Source: Fibrobacter succinogenes (lineage in GTDB: Bacteria > Fibrobacterota > Fibrobacteria > Fibrobacterales > Fibrobacteraceae). Taken from it: a stretch of DNA of 64,000 bases. The notes below the pieces were generated by a model, which searched no databases, was not told the origin of the DNA, and was given only the letters and a program-made list of their open reading frames with translations. Shown in pieces: positions 1 through 9,214 of this stretch. Location: contig CADBHQ010000026.1 of the NCBI GenBank assembly GCA_902794535.1, positions 1 through 64,000 of the forward strand, in the 5' to 3' direction. A program made the position numbers and the translations under genes. Within the stretch, counting starts at the first letter, position 1. Each line of letters begins with the position of its first letter.

Positions 1-879
1 GCGCACGCTGCGGCCGTCTTCGACGCCCACGCGGAGAGCCGATTCGTCAATCACGATTCCTTCGCGGCCGTCGCCCGGAATATGCGGGTAGACCGCGCGG
101 GTCAAGGCCTGCAGCAAGGTCGACTTTCCATGGAAAGCGCCACCCGTAATCACGGTGATTCCCTTCGGGATTCCCATGCCACGAATTTCGCGACCGCACA
201 CATTCAAAGTCACCGCCATCTGTTCGGGAGCGGCAAACGGTACCGCACCTTCCAGCGGCAATTCGCTCAAGCCAGAGGCTCGCGGAAGCACTGCGCCATC
301 GGGCACGAATGCACACAGTCCGCGGGTTTCAAGCTGAGTCAAAATCTCCTTGCGTTCGGCAAGCACGCGGAAATGTTCCTGCAAGGCGGCCTCGTCGGAC
401 TTGCTATAATAAAGACCTGCCGACACCAAGTCGGGCAAAACCATCGTCAAAATTTCGGCAGCGACTTCGGCCTGAATCTTGCGACCTTCGCCCGGGAGCC
501 TTACCTGCAGGCAAGCCCGTAGCTCGCCGTTGTCAATCCACAGGGAATTTCGCACCAGCATCTCGGGTCCAGCCGTATCGAATACGATGGCAGCATCCTT
601 ATCAGGATACTTTTCTTTAACCAGTCGCGAAAGCTTGCGGTGCAAGAAATCGCTCAACGCCAAACGATGTTCAAAAGAGCCGCCCCATTCGCCCGTATAA
701 CCGAGCATCGAAAGATTCGCCTTGATTACGACTCTAGAAGCCGGCGCATACGGGTCGCCCTGCACATGCAGGAATTCCAACGCAAAGTCGCCAAAATCCC
801 ATGGTTTGTCTGCAAGAGACTTGTAGAGACCGTAATTTTTGCCATTTAAAGTGCGAATTTTCTGGTAAAGGGCTTTCAT
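1..879 (-). CDS. Predicted ATPase of the ABC class (partial, 3' end outside window)
   Basis: The reading frame is open from an ATG at 879 down to base 1, so at least 293 residues are encoded and the C-terminus lies outside the window. The N-terminal part begins MKALYQKIRTLNGKNYG. A P-loop, GGAFHGKSTLLQAL, sits near residue 245 and is followed by AVYPHIPGDGREG. This arrangement of a long N-terminal region and a late P-loop with the HGKST signature matches the 'predicted ATPase of the ABC class' family (Pfam ABC_ATPase), whose cellular role is not settled. It is divergent from the PEGA protein that starts at 1000. The assignment rests on the P-loop and its surroundings; the Walker B and signature motifs would lie beyond the edge. 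Confidence 0.8.
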   Translation of the reverse strand, partial: MKALYQKIRTLNGKNYGLYKSLADKPWDFGDFALEFLHVQGDPYAPASRVVIKANLSMLGYTGEWGGSFEHRLALSDFLHRKLSRLVKEKYPDKDAAIVFDTAGPEMLVRNSLWIDNGELRACLQVRLPGEGRKIQAEVAAEILTMVLPDLVSAGLYYSKSDEAALQEHFRVLAERKEILTQLETRGLCAFVPDGAVLPRASGLSELPLEGAVPFAAPEQMAVTLNVCGREIRGMGIPKGITVITGGAFHGKSTLLQALTRAVYPHIPGDGREGIVIDESALRVGVEDGRSVR

Positions 880-999
880 GCGTTGAAAAGTAGTTTTTTA
901 AGGGCGCTTTTTTAGCACGCGTTTCCAAACTTTTGCACAAAAAAAAATTAAATTCCATAAAAACTTTATATTTTTAGAACAAACAAACAGGAGAAATCC

Positions 1000-1536
1000 A
1001 TGAAAAAGCTTTACATTTTTGCGCTTTTGGTCGCATTCCTCTTTACCGCTGCCGTCGCTGACGACGATCCACCTCCGCGCGGTAAGGCTGCAACTATTAC
1101 CATCATTACCAACCCGCCTAACAGTGATGTGTTCCTCGGTGGCGAACCTCTCGGCAAGAGCCCGATTGAAAACGCAAGCGTCAAGTCTGGTCGCCAGACC
1201 CTCGTGGTGATCGACCAGGGTTACGAACTCGTGAACCAGCGCGTGAACATTTGGCCGGGTAACGACAAGCGTAACGTGTTCGACTTCGGCACCAAGATTC
1301 CTAAGGGCGCTATCAAGGTGACCACCATTCCGGGCAAGTGCCTTATCTACATTGACGGCGACAATGCCGACAAGACCGATGGTGCCGCACTCACCATCAA
1401 CAACCTCGATGCCGGTGACCACGTGGTTCGCGCCGAATGCTCCAACCGCAAGTCTGCCGAAGCTCTCGTAACCGTGAAGGGCGAAGAAACCGTCGAAATC
1501 ACTCTCGACGCTTCTGGCAAGAAGAAGAAAAAATAA
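1000..1536 (+). CDS. Secreted PEGA-domain protein
   Basis: 178 residues. An AGGAG ribosome site lies a few bases before the ATG. The N-terminus MKKLYIFALLVAFLFTAAVA is a signal peptide, probably cut near ADD. Two PEGA-type repeats follow: about residues 30-95 (TITIITNPPNSDVFLGGEPL) and about 103-170 (IKVTTIPGKCLIYIDGDNAD). PEGA domains are small beta-sandwich modules of surface and periplasmic proteins, named for a PEGA motif that is degenerate here. The C-terminus is a lysine run (GKKKKK). A Rho-independent terminator follows at once, so this is probably a single-gene unit. The binding partner cannot be told from sequence. Confidence 0.75.
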   Translation: MKKLYIFALLVAFLFTAAVADDDPPPRGKAATITIITNPPNSDVFLGGEPLGKSPIENASVKSGRQTLVVIDQGYELVNQRVNIWPGNDKRNVFDFGTKIPKGAIKVTTIPGKCLIYIDGDNADKTDGAALTINNLDAGDHVVRAECSNRKSAEALVTVKGEETVEITLDASGKKKKK

Positions 1537-1563
1537 TTTCTCTCTCAGTGGTTTATACCATAA

Positions 1564-1591
1564 GCCTCCGACATAAGTCGGAGGCCTTTTT
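1564..1591 (+). terminator. Rho-independent terminator after the PEGA gene
   Basis: A 9-bp GC-rich stem, gcctccgac/gtcggaggc, with an ataa loop, is followed by a T-rich run. Confidence 0.85.
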
Positions 1592-1627
1592 ATTTATATT
1601 TAAAACATACTTAAGAAGGGAACACTC

Positions 1628-3025
1628 ATGAAACGCCTCATATTGCTTGCCGTATCTGCACTGCTACTTTGCTCCTGCGCCAACAAGTCTCTTACCCGCT
1701 ACGAGACCCTAGCCCCCGTGCTCAAAGAAGAGGGCTTTGAAGGCACTATCAAGAAAATCGAAGAGGAAAAAGACGACATTTATGGCGAAAAGAGCGCCTT
1801 CCTTTACCACTTCGACGAAGGCATGCTTTACCACTATGCCGGCAAGAACAAGGAAAGTATCAAGCACTTTGAACAGGCCGAACAGATTTACGAAGACTTG
1901 TACACCAAGTCCGTGACTAACGAAGCCGCAGCCCTTGCCACCAACGACAACATGCGCCCCTACAGGGCCCGCCCCTTTGAATTGCTGCTGATGTATCAGT
2001 ACCAGATTTTGAACTATCTCGCCGTCGGAGATTTGGACGGGGCACTGGTCGAAGTCCGCAGGGCGCAAATCGCATCTGAAGCCCTTTACCAAAAAGACAA
2101 GGACAAGGTGAACGACAACGGCTGGCTGCGCTACCTGAGCGCACTCGTGTACGAAATGTCCGGCGAAGAAGATGACGCCGCCATTGCTTACCTAAAAGCC
2201 GCCAAGGCATTCGAAGAAGGCAACGTGAAAATGCCCAAGGAAGTCTGGGAATACATTAACGAAAGCCTTCGCAAAATGGACCGTGCAGACGACCTGAAGG
2301 CCTTAAAGACACCGATGCTTGCCCAAACCCCTAAGGCCACACAATCCCGCGAAAAAGGCCAGGAAATCATTGTGGTGGGCTATGCAGGCCACAGCCCCAT
2401 TCTCGGCGAAATGTACCTGTCGGGTACCTTCGTGAGCGCAGGCGCCATCAACCTCACCTACAAGGACGGCGAAACCGGCAAAATTGAATCCTTCACGCTC
2501 GTTGCTCCCCCGGTGGCAGGCGCCGGCAGCAACACCTTCCATATCGGGTTTGCACTCCCGCAAAAGAAGAAATTGCCCCAGCACACGAACATGTTCACCG
2601 TAAGCCTCGATGGCAGCAAGCACACCCAGATCGAAAAGGTGGCCAACATCGATGCCGAACTCGATAAGAACATGAAAGACGAAAACGCATCGACCATGAT
2701 TCGTACCGCCACACGCGTCGTGATTCGTACCATTGCCGCCCAGCAGGCCAAAAAGGCAACCAACACGGGCAACGGAATCTTTGACTTGGTGAAAAACATT
2801 GCCGTAGACGTGGGTCAAACCCAGCTGGAACAGGCAGACCTTCGAGTCGGTCTCTTTATGCCCAATTCAATCAACGTGACCCGCATTCCGGTCGACGCTG
2901 GCACCCATGAACTGGTCATTTCAGCCCTGGACAGCCAAGGAAGAGTGGTCGGAGAATACAAATTGGGCAAAGTTAAAGTCGCTAAGGGGCAGAAAAAAAT
3001 TGTTCTCGTTCCATCTATTGAGTGA
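1628..3025 (+). CDS. Lipoprotein with TPR-like N-terminal half (COG3014-like)
   Basis: 465 residues. The start has an AAGGGA site upstream. The signal sequence ends in a lipobox, LLCSC, with Cys17 as the lipidated residue. Residues ~20-220 are helical and repeat-like (FHYAGKNKESIKHFEQAEQI, then GDLDGALVEVRRAQIASEA), resembling tetratricopeptide repeats. The C-terminal half (~245-465) is beta-rich and ends in a module about extracting or handling small stress-related ligands in no way I can prove (VDAGTHELVISALDSQGRVV). The layout resembles the COG3014 family of uncharacterised lipoproteins, from memory. It precedes an outer-membrane-type protein and a two-component system in the same direction. 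Confidence 0.65.
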   Translation: MKRLILLAVSALLLCSCANKSLTRYETLAPVLKEEGFEGTIKKIEEEKDDIYGEKSAFLYHFDEGMLYHYAGKNKESIKHFEQAEQIYEDLYTKSVTNEAAALATNDNMRPYRARPFELLLMYQYQILNYLAVGDLDGALVEVRRAQIASEALYQKDKDKVNDNGWLRYLSALVYEMSGEEDDAAIAYLKAAKAFEEGNVKMPKEVWEYINESLRKMDRADDLKALKTPMLAQTPKATQSREKGQEIIVVGYAGHSPILGEMYLSGTFVSAGAINLTYKDGETGKIESFTLVAPPVAGAGSNTFHIGFALPQKKKLPQHTNMFTVSLDGSKHTQIEKVANIDAELDKNMKDENASTMIRTATRVVIRTIAAQQAKKATNTGNGIFDLVKNIAVDVGQTQLEQADLRVGLFMPNSINVTRIPVDAGTHELVISALDSQGRVVGEYKLGKVKVAKGQKKIVLVPSIE

Positions 3026-3107
3026 TTTTAGTATTTTATGAAAAAATAGTATCCGCTTTTTGAAATAATAATGTAGTTTCAAAGGCAAACTTTAAGGAGC
3101 ACTACTC

Positions 3108-3908
3108 ATGAACTTAAAAGCATTAGTCGCTGCTGGCGCACTGCTCGCCACCCAATCCTTCGCTATCGTGGGCGTCGGTTTCCATTATGCACCCGGCCTC
3201 GGCACCTCGATGAAGTCTGCCGAACCGGCAAGCATCGCCAACAAGATTGAACTGAGCCACGAAGGCTTTGACGGCGTTATGCAAGGTTTCGGTTTTAAGG
3301 CATGGGTTGACCTGCTCCCCATCGTCGACATCGAAGCAACCATGAACATCCAGTTCGGTTCCTACGACGCATCTCTCTGGGTTGAAGACCCGCTCAACGA
3401 CACTAAGACCGAAATCCCCATGGAAATCGAATTGGGCGGTACTCCGTTCGGCAAGGCAAACCCCAAGTTTGTCGCCATGACCCTCGACTTTTCTGTCACC
3501 TACCCCATTACGTTCTTGCCGATCATTCGCCCCTACATTGGTGGCGGTCTTTCGGTCCACATGAACAGCTTCGTCCTGAACCAGGAGTTCGCCTCTAGCT
3601 TTGTCGAAGAGAGCACCCTCGACGAAGTAGCCGAAATCGTACTCGACCAGACCATGGACGACAAGGCCAAGTCCGAAGCGCTCAACAAGAAGGGCCAGGA
3701 TATGAAGAAGCAGATTCAGGACAAGGCTGTTAAGGAAGGCTTGGAAAAGAGCGTTGGTGGCCACATTCTTATTGGTGCCCGCGCCAAGCTCCCGGTTATC
3801 CCGATTGCCGCATACGCAAACTTCAAGTACTACATTGGCGGCGACTATCCGGAAGAAATCGATGCCGGCAACATGACTGCTGAACTCGGTATCGGCTTTG
3901 CTCTTTAA
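3108..3908 (+). CDS. Predicted outer-membrane or periplasmic protein
   Basis: 266 residues with a signal peptide, MNLKALVAAGALLATQSFA, and an AAGGAG site before the ATG. The mature protein alternates hydrophobic and polar residues (FGFKAWVDLLPIVDIEATMN; ITFLPIIRPYIGGGLSVHMN), as in a small beta-barrel, and ends in Leu after GNMTAELGIGFAL. A charged helical insert lies at about residues 165-215 (TMDDKAKSEALNKKGQDMKK). No family is recognised. It lies 25 bases upstream of the response regulator, so the two may be co-transcribed and the protein could be an output or partner of that system; this is inference. Confidence 0.55.
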   Translation: MNLKALVAAGALLATQSFAIVGVGFHYAPGLGTSMKSAEPASIANKIELSHEGFDGVMQGFGFKAWVDLLPIVDIEATMNIQFGSYDASLWVEDPLNDTKTEIPMEIELGGTPFGKANPKFVAMTLDFSVTYPITFLPIIRPYIGGGLSVHMNSFVLNQEFASSFVEESTLDEVAEIVLDQTMDDKAKSEALNKKGQDMKKQIQDKAVKEGLEKSVGGHILIGARAKLPVIPIAAYANFKYYIGGDYPEEIDAGNMTAELGIGFAL

Positions 3909-3933
3909 TCAAAAAAAATCCTAGGTAAAATAA

Positions 3934-4659
3934 ATGACGACTGAAAACACTAGCACCACCAAGATTCTTATCATCGAAGATGAAATCGCCATTGCCGAAG
4001 GCCTGATTGACCTCTGCAAGTTGAATGGTTACAATGTCAAGCACTGCGCCGACGGCGAAAGCGGCCTTGCAGAAGCCCTCACCAAGCAGTACAACCTCGT
4101 TCTTTTGGACTTGATGCTCCCGGGCATGGACGGCTTTACCGTTTGCGACAAGATTCGCGAACAGGACAAGAGCCTCCCGATTATCATTCTTTCTGCAAAG
4201 AACGCAGACGACGACATCATCAACGGTCTCAAGTACGGCGCTGACGACTACATTCCGAAGCCGTTCTCCGTTCCGATGCTCTTGGCCCGTATCGATGCCG
4301 TGCTCCGTCGCAGCCGTCAGACCATGGAAAACGAAGGCAAGCTCGTTGCCGGCAGCCTGCGCGTGAACTTCCGCGAATACACCGGCACCCGCGGTACCGA
4401 AGAACTCGCCTTTACCCGTAAGGAAATCGAAATTCTTGAATACCTGTGGCGCAACCGCGACCACGCCGTTCCCCGTTCCGAACTGCTCCGCAAGGTCTGG
4501 GGTTACGAAAATGCTGATTCTGTGGACACCCGTACCGTGGACATCCACATTACCAAGCTCCGCAAGAAAATCGAAGACGATCCGTCGCACCCGAAACTCC
4601 TGGTCACCTTCCGTGGAGAAGGCTACCAGATGCGTTCTGCACCTGAATGCGACAAGTAA
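3934..4659 (+). CDS. OmpR/PhoB-family response regulator
   Basis: 241 residues. The receiver domain (~10-125) has the acidic pair E15-D16, the phospho-acceptor Asp59 in LVLLDLMLPGMDG, Ser87 as the switch residue, and Lys109 in DDYIPKPF. A winged-helix DNA-binding domain follows (~140-235), with FTRKEIEILEYLWRN and the recognition region VDTRTVDIHITKLRKKIEDD. This is the standard OmpR/PhoB architecture and length. The start has only a weak upstream AGG. The last codons overlap the start of the histidine kinase by 13 bases, so the two are translationally coupled and form a cognate pair. Confidence 0.95.
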   Translation: MTTENTSTTKILIIEDEIAIAEGLIDLCKLNGYNVKHCADGESGLAEALTKQYNLVLLDLMLPGMDGFTVCDKIREQDKSLPIIILSAKNADDDIINGLKYGADDYIPKPFSVPMLLARIDAVLRRSRQTMENEGKLVAGSLRVNFREYTGTRGTEELAFTRKEIEILEYLWRNRDHAVPRSELLRKVWGYENADSVDTRTVDIHITKLRKKIEDDPSHPKLLVTFRGEGYQMRSAPECDK

Positions 4660-6527
4660 AAAATAAACTAGCTACGGCTCTAGCGTACTTTAAAAAACAC
4701 CAGGCAATCATCATGGAGCGCCTGGTGTTTATTTCCATTTTCTTGGTCATCGCAATTCCCTTGACCATCTTGTTCGTCAAGACATACGAGCAATCCACGG
4801 CGCTCGAAGAAAAGAAGGTTGAAGAACGCATCGACGCCGCCTACGAAAGTCTCAAACTTAGACTCTCTTCGGACTTTAATCTGGAAAACAGCCGTTCCTA
4901 CAAGGACTACGGCATTTTGAACTCGATTACCGTGATTGGCGGCAACAGCCGACTCTTCTCGGAATTCTTCTCGTTCCCGGATTCTAGCGGACCATACTGC
5001 GACTTCGACTCGCTGTTCCGCCAGTGCCGCAAGGGACTGCTCGGACACTTCCAAATTTCGCACAGCGGTGAACTATTGACGCCGTTCTACCCCGATACAA
5101 GTACCGGCATCGGCAAGTCCATGTGGGATAACTTCTCGTTCGACGACCAGGAACAGCGCAAAAAGACCCGCGACCTGATTCAGTACCTGCTCATCAAGCT
5201 CGACATTCGAAACGGGCTTCCCAAGCGCACGGTGCAGACGGTCGACTCGACCGAAGCAATTGACCAGCTGTACGACGAAATTCGAGACTTGCAGATTCCC
5301 ACCCGCGTGGAACTCACGTCTGAAGAAGAAGCGCTTACCTACATGGCTGAAACGGCCAAGAACGATACGACCGTTACGCCCGACATTCCGATTTTTACCG
5401 GCAGCAACACGAACGTCAACATTACGGACCTCAAGATTCGTATGACGACGGACTACATCGTGTTCTTCCGTACGATCTACATCGGCATGCTCCCGATTGT
5501 GCAAGGGTTCGTCGTCGACAAGAATATCTACCTGAACTACATGACTCAGGAAGAACAGCTCGCCTACGCCAAGCTGCCTTACGCAATCGAATTGGTCTAC
5601 GAAGACACCGTGCTCCTGACAATCGGAAACAAGAACGCCGAATACGAACTCAGGACCAAGCGCCCGTTACCGCCGCCCTACGACAAGATCATCTTCAAGA
5701 TGTATTCTGCCGAAGTCAGCGGATCGGCCGACCTGACAATTCTCTTTAGCGGACTTATTCTGTTGATCGTGATTGCCGTGTGCCTGATTACGATTTACCG
5801 CTTTACGCAGAGCAAGGTGGCACTTGCCGCCAAACGCCAGGACTTTGTATCTGCCATTACGCACGAGCTCAAGACTCCGCTCACCGCTATCAAGATGTAT
5901 GCCGAACTGTTGCAGAATTCCTGGGTGGCAAGCGAAGAAAAGAAGCAGCGTTACTACGGCCAGATTGCAAGCGAAGCCGACCGACTTTCGCGCTTGATTC
6001 AGAACGTGCTTAACTTGTCTAAACTCGATGGCAACCGCTGGAACGTGCAGCTGCGCAAGGAACGCCCGAAGGCGGTACTTGACGACTTTGTTGCGACCTA
6101 CAGCAAGAACATCGAAAAGCAAGGGTTTGAACTCACCGTGTCGACCGACACCGATGCCGACAATGTGGCACTCCTGATTGACCGCGACGCCGTGATGCAG
6201 ATTCTGATGAACCTGGTGGACAACTCGCTGAAGTTCTCGAAGAACGCAAGCTACAAGATGATTAGCATCGAGCTGCGCGTGAACAATGGCGACATGTACC
6301 TTGCCGTGCGCGACTACGGCCCAGGCATTCCGGCATCTGAAATGAAAAAAGTGTTCCAGGAATTCTACCGTGTCGAAAACGAAATGACTCGTTCTACAAG
6401 CGGAACGGGTATCGGTCTTTCGATGGTGAAAAAACTCTGTACGCTCACCAACATGAAAATCGAAATCGAAAACGCGGGTCCTGGTCTGCGCACCAAGATT
6501 CACTTCCCGCCGCTCGACATCTATTAA
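4647..6527 (+). CDS. Membrane sensor histidine kinase
   Basis: 626 residues. The first membrane segment is at about residues 24-46 (LVFISIFLVIAIPLTILFVK), the second at about 365-388 (LTILFSGLILLIVIAVCLIT). Between them lies a large extracytoplasmic sensor region of about 320 residues with no recognised fold. The DHp helix carries the phosphorylated His406 in FVSAITHELKTPLTAIKMYA. The ATPase domain shows the N box (LMNLVDNSLKFS), G1 (VRDYGPGIP), F box (FQEFYRVEN) and G2 (GTGIGLSMVKKL). There is no obvious HAMP domain after the second membrane segment. It overlaps and pairs with the upstream regulator; a strong terminator follows. Confidence 0.93.
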   Translation: MRQVKNKLATALAYFKKHQAIIMERLVFISIFLVIAIPLTILFVKTYEQSTALEEKKVEERIDAAYESLKLRLSSDFNLENSRSYKDYGILNSITVIGGNSRLFSEFFSFPDSSGPYCDFDSLFRQCRKGLLGHFQISHSGELLTPFYPDTSTGIGKSMWDNFSFDDQEQRKKTRDLIQYLLIKLDIRNGLPKRTVQTVDSTEAIDQLYDEIRDLQIPTRVELTSEEEALTYMAETAKNDTTVTPDIPIFTGSNTNVNITDLKIRMTTDYIVFFRTIYIGMLPIVQGFVVDKNIYLNYMTQEEQLAYAKLPYAIELVYEDTVLLTIGNKNAEYELRTKRPLPPPYDKIIFKMYSAEVSGSADLTILFSGLILLIVIAVCLITIYRFTQSKVALAAKRQDFVSAITHELKTPLTAIKMYAELLQNSWVASEEKKQRYYGQIASEADRLSRLIQNVLNLSKLDGNRWNVQLRKERPKAVLDDFVATYSKNIEKQGFELTVSTDTDADNVALLIDRDAVMQILMNLVDNSLKFSKNASYKMISIELRVNNGDMYLAVRDYGPGIPASEMKKVFQEFYRVENEMTRSTSGTGIGLSMVKKLCTLTNMKIEIENAGPGLRTKIHFPPLDIY

Positions 6528-6567
6528 TTTCACAATTTGAACATTATTTAACAAGCATTGTAAAATT

Positions 6568-6597
6568 CGCCCCGGATTTAAGTCCGGGGCGTTTTAA
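6568..6597 (+). terminator. Terminator of the two-component operon
   Basis: A perfect 9-bp stem, cgccccgga/tccggggcg, with a tttaag loop, is followed by ttttaa. Confidence 0.85.
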
Positions 6598-6696
6598 GTA
6601 ACAATTATCTAAAGAAAATATTTCACCGCGGTGATGCATTTTTTAGTATTTTTAGGACGCCAAAATACATTCTTATGGCAAACCGAGGAGCATGTC

Positions 6697-8031
6697 ATGA
6701 CTCAAGAAGACATTCTTAATAATCCGGAAAAGTACGACCTTTCCATCGAAACCGTTGGCAAGGGAACTTTAAAATCGCCCATGAAGGGAGTTCCGTTTGT
6801 TTCGGAGTCTGACCGAGTAAGCCTTACGGCTGACATTGGCCGAATTCAGCAATTCCACGAAAGCGGAAAGGAAATTCCATCGCTCGAAGCGGCCGGCCCT
6901 CGCGAAACGATTTTCCACGACCCCGCCTGGACACGCGCAGGCATCGTGACTTGCGGCGGTCTTTGCCCGGGCCTGAACAACGTGATCAAGGGTCTTGTTC
7001 AGGTGCTGTGGTTTGACTACGGTGTCAGAAACATTTTCGGCATTCCGTACGGCTACCGCGGTTTGAACCCGGCCTACGGTTATTCCCCGATGATCTTGAA
7101 CCCCGACGTGGTGGACGCCATCCAGGAAGACGGCGGTACCATTCTCGGAAGCTCCCGCGGAAACCAGGACGCCAAGATCATGGTCGACACCTTGATGCGC
7201 CTGAACATTAACGTGCTGTTCTGCATTGGCGGCGACGGCACGCTCCGTGGCGCCCATGACATTGCCCAAGAAATCAAGAAGCGCAAGCAGCCTATTTCGG
7301 TGATTGGCATTCCGAAGACAATCGACAACGACTTGAATTTGATTGACCGAACCTTCGGTTTCGAAACTGCCGTGCTCAGCGCCACCGACGTGATTACCAG
7401 CGCACACAACGAAGCTAACGGCGCCTTTAACGGCCTTGGCCTTGTAAAGCTCATGGGCCGCGATTCTGGCTTTATTGCCGCCTACGCAGCACTTGCTACA
7501 ACGGTCGTAAACATTTGCTTGGTACCCGAAGTACCCTTTACGCTCGACGGCCTGTTCAAGGCTCTGGAAAGCCGCTACAGCAGTGGTAAAACACATGCCG
7601 TGGTGACCGTTGCCGAAGGTGCCGGTCAGGAACTGTTCAAGGACCAGCCCGAACGCAGGGATGCTAGCGGAAACATTTTGAAGAACGACATTGGCGAATT
7701 CCTGACGCGTAAGATCAAGGAACACTTCGACAAGGTCGGCAAAGAAATCAATATCAAGTACTTTGACCCGAGCTACATGGTGCGTAGCATTCCGGCACAA
7801 GGTACCGACGCCATTTTCTGTTTTCAGCTCGCCGAAGCCGCCGTGCATGCAGGCATGGCCGGCAAGACCGACATGGTCGTGGGCAGCATGAACAACGCAT
7901 TCTCGCACGTGCCTATCGAATACGCCGTCAGCGAACGTAAGAAGATTAACCCGAACGGAGCGCTCTGGCACGCCGTTCTCGGAATCACGCGCCAGCAGGA
8001 TTACTTCTCCGGTAAGGGGAAGGGGAAGTAA
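6697..8031 (+). CDS. pfkA: 6-phosphofructokinase, ATP-type of the PPi-PFK-like clade
   Basis: 444 residues from the ATG at 6697, chosen because a GAGGAG site lies six bases upstream; an earlier in-frame ATG at 6631 has none. The enzyme phosphorylates fructose 6-phosphate to fructose 1,6-bisphosphate in glycolysis. Motifs: CGGLCPGLNNV (~86-96), GGDGT at 178-182, PKTIDND at 206-212, and MGRDSGF. In this family the residue after GGD and the one after P in PKTIDND decide the phosphoryl donor. Gly with Lys is the combination of the ATP-using enzymes of trypanosomes and plants, while pyrophosphate users have GGDD. ATP use is therefore inferred, not shown. A small ORF and a TPR gene follow closely. 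Confidence 0.88.
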   Translation: MTQEDILNNPEKYDLSIETVGKGTLKSPMKGVPFVSESDRVSLTADIGRIQQFHESGKEIPSLEAAGPRETIFHDPAWTRAGIVTCGGLCPGLNNVIKGLVQVLWFDYGVRNIFGIPYGYRGLNPAYGYSPMILNPDVVDAIQEDGGTILGSSRGNQDAKIMVDTLMRLNINVLFCIGGDGTLRGAHDIAQEIKKRKQPISVIGIPKTIDNDLNLIDRTFGFETAVLSATDVITSAHNEANGAFNGLGLVKLMGRDSGFIAAYAALATTVVNICLVPEVPFTLDGLFKALESRYSSGKTHAVVTVAEGAGQELFKDQPERRDASGNILKNDIGEFLTRKIKEHFDKVGKEINIKYFDPSYMVRSIPAQGTDAIFCFQLAEAAVHAGMAGKTDMVVGSMNNAFSHVPIEYAVSERKKINPNGALWHAVLGITRQQDYFSGKGKGK

Positions 8032-8062
8032 CCCTTAAACTCAAAAGAGGAAACAAAAAGCA

Positions 8063-8206
8063 ATGCTAAAACAAGAAGATAAAGTCCTTATTCGCACTGC
8101 ACTCATGGAATATCGCTATCTTTTATTCAAGACTTACCACGGCACCGACGACGAAAAGGTACGTATCGCACAGCTGAATAAAGTCTTGCAGAACTGGAAA
8201 GTGTAG
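8063..8206 (+). CDS. Small protein, 47 aa, unknown function
   Basis: The frame runs from ATG 8063 to TAG 8204-8206 and encodes MLKQEDKVLIRTALMEYRYL followed by a short polar helix ending LNKVLQNWKV. An AGAGG lies 12 bases upstream, rather far. The product is charged, helical and cytoplasmic. It lies 31 bases after the phosphofructokinase and 17 bases before the TPR gene in the same direction, so it probably belongs to their transcript. No family is recognised; codon use resembles the neighbours, which supports a real gene. Confidence 0.5.
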   Translation: MLKQEDKVLIRTALMEYRYLLFKTYHGTDDEKVRIAQLNKVLQNWKV

Positions 8207-8223
8207 TTTAGCAAAAGGGGAAA

Positions 8224-8982
8224 ATGAATCGCTTCTTGGTGACATTGTTTGCGTTAACGTTGTACGGGGCAAGCCTTGCAAATGAAGACTTGCGCATTGC
8301 AGATTCCTGCTACACCGCCCGCGCCGAAAAAGCCATTGGCGACAAGGCGAACGCCAAGAACGCAACGCTCATGATCGATAGCTACCGCAAGGCAATGAAG
8401 GACCCCTCTGTCGAAGAGAAGGCTACCGAAGGCTACGTGAAGAGCTTGTTTTTCTCTTTCCGCTTTGTGCACTTTGAAAAGCACCAGCGCAAGGCCAAGC
8501 TGGACAGCTTAAAGACTATCAGCGAAGCCGCCTACCAGAAGTTCCCGAAGAACCGGGAAATTGCGCACGTGTACGCGAGCGCCCTTTCTATGTGGGGTAA
8601 CGAACGCGGCGCCCTCACCTCGGTCAAGGAAGGCGTTGCCACCACCGTGCGCGACGTGGCCATTATGGCCGAAGACTATCAGGTGCTTGGCCGCGCCCAC
8701 TTTGTGTTGCCCTACGTGCCGCTGGTGCTGTCGTGGCCCGACAAAAAGCTTGCCGACAAATACTTGAGCCTTGCGCTCGAAAAGAATCCGCGCGACCTTT
8801 ACAACTACTTCTTTTTAGCGGAACTGCGCTTTGACCAGAAACGCTATGCCGACGCCTTGAACATTATCGACCGCGGCCTTTCTCGCGGAATCCGCACCAA
8901 CTTCTTCTTGGAAGACAAGCGTGGCCGTTGGCAGCTCAAAGAACTGCAAAAGAAAATCAACGCCAAGCTCGACAAGAAATAG
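8224..8982 (+). CDS. Exported TPR-type protein
   Basis: 252 residues. An AGGGG site lies just before the ATG. The signal peptide is MNRFLVTLFALTLYGASLA, probably cut before NED. The rest is helical and repeat-like: YQKFPKNREIAHVYASALSM (~105-125) and AEDYQVLGRAHFVLPYVPLV (~155-175). Near the C-terminus PRDLYNYFFLAELRFDQKRY and the following residues fit a tetratricopeptide pair. A periplasmic location is expected. No enzymatic motif is visible and the partner is unknown. A terminator follows at 9016. Confidence 0.65.
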   Translation: MNRFLVTLFALTLYGASLANEDLRIADSCYTARAEKAIGDKANAKNATLMIDSYRKAMKDPSVEEKATEGYVKSLFFSFRFVHFEKHQRKAKLDSLKTISEAAYQKFPKNREIAHVYASALSMWGNERGALTSVKEGVATTVRDVAIMAEDYQVLGRAHFVLPYVPLVLSWPDKKLADKYLSLALEKNPRDLYNYFFLAELRFDQKRYADALNIIDRGLSRGIRTNFFLEDKRGRWQLKELQKKINAKLDKK

Positions 8983-9015
8983 TCTTTAGCCTAAAAATTT
9001 TTGGGATATAAAAAA

Positions 9016-9040
9016 GCACCGCGTTGAGCGGTGCCTTTCA
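9016..9040. terminator. Bidirectional terminator between converging genes
   Basis: Stem gcaccgc/gcggtgc with a gttga loop. The T-run is better on the minus strand (gcttttt), so it ends the small-peptide operon as well as the TPR gene. Confidence 0.8.
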
Positions 9041-9065
9041 TTAGAAGGTTTTGTGGGTTGATGGA

Positions 9066-9197
9066 TTAGCCTTCATAATCCGGGTCAACCGCATCATCAT
9101 TAACTTCGCAACCACTGCAATCCAAAAGGCTTGTACAGTAATCCATTTCGACTACTTCCATCAGGGGCTTGCTGTATACTTTCTTTTCGCTGTTCAT
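9066..9197 (-). CDS. Small peptide, 43 aa, K-x-Y-x-x-P-x-M-x-V family
   Basis: The start ATG at 9197 has an AGGAA site eight bases upstream; another in-frame ATG at 9215 overlaps the stop of the preceding gene (TGATG). The peptide begins MNSEKKVYSKPLMEVVEMDY and continues CTSLLDCSGCEVNDDAVDPD before YEG. It has three cysteines and an acidic tail. Its first 20 residues differ from those of the 48-aa peptide at 11241..11387 at only one position (S9 versus C9). I recall many short ORFs of this shape in Bacteroidota, with no settled function. It is the last gene of the operon and a terminator follows. No modification enzyme is adjacent. Confidence 0.75.
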   Translation of the reverse strand: MNSEKKVYSKPLMEVVEMDYCTSLLDCSGCEVNDDAVDPDYEG

Positions 9198-9214
9198 TTT
9201 AAATTCCTGCTGCA

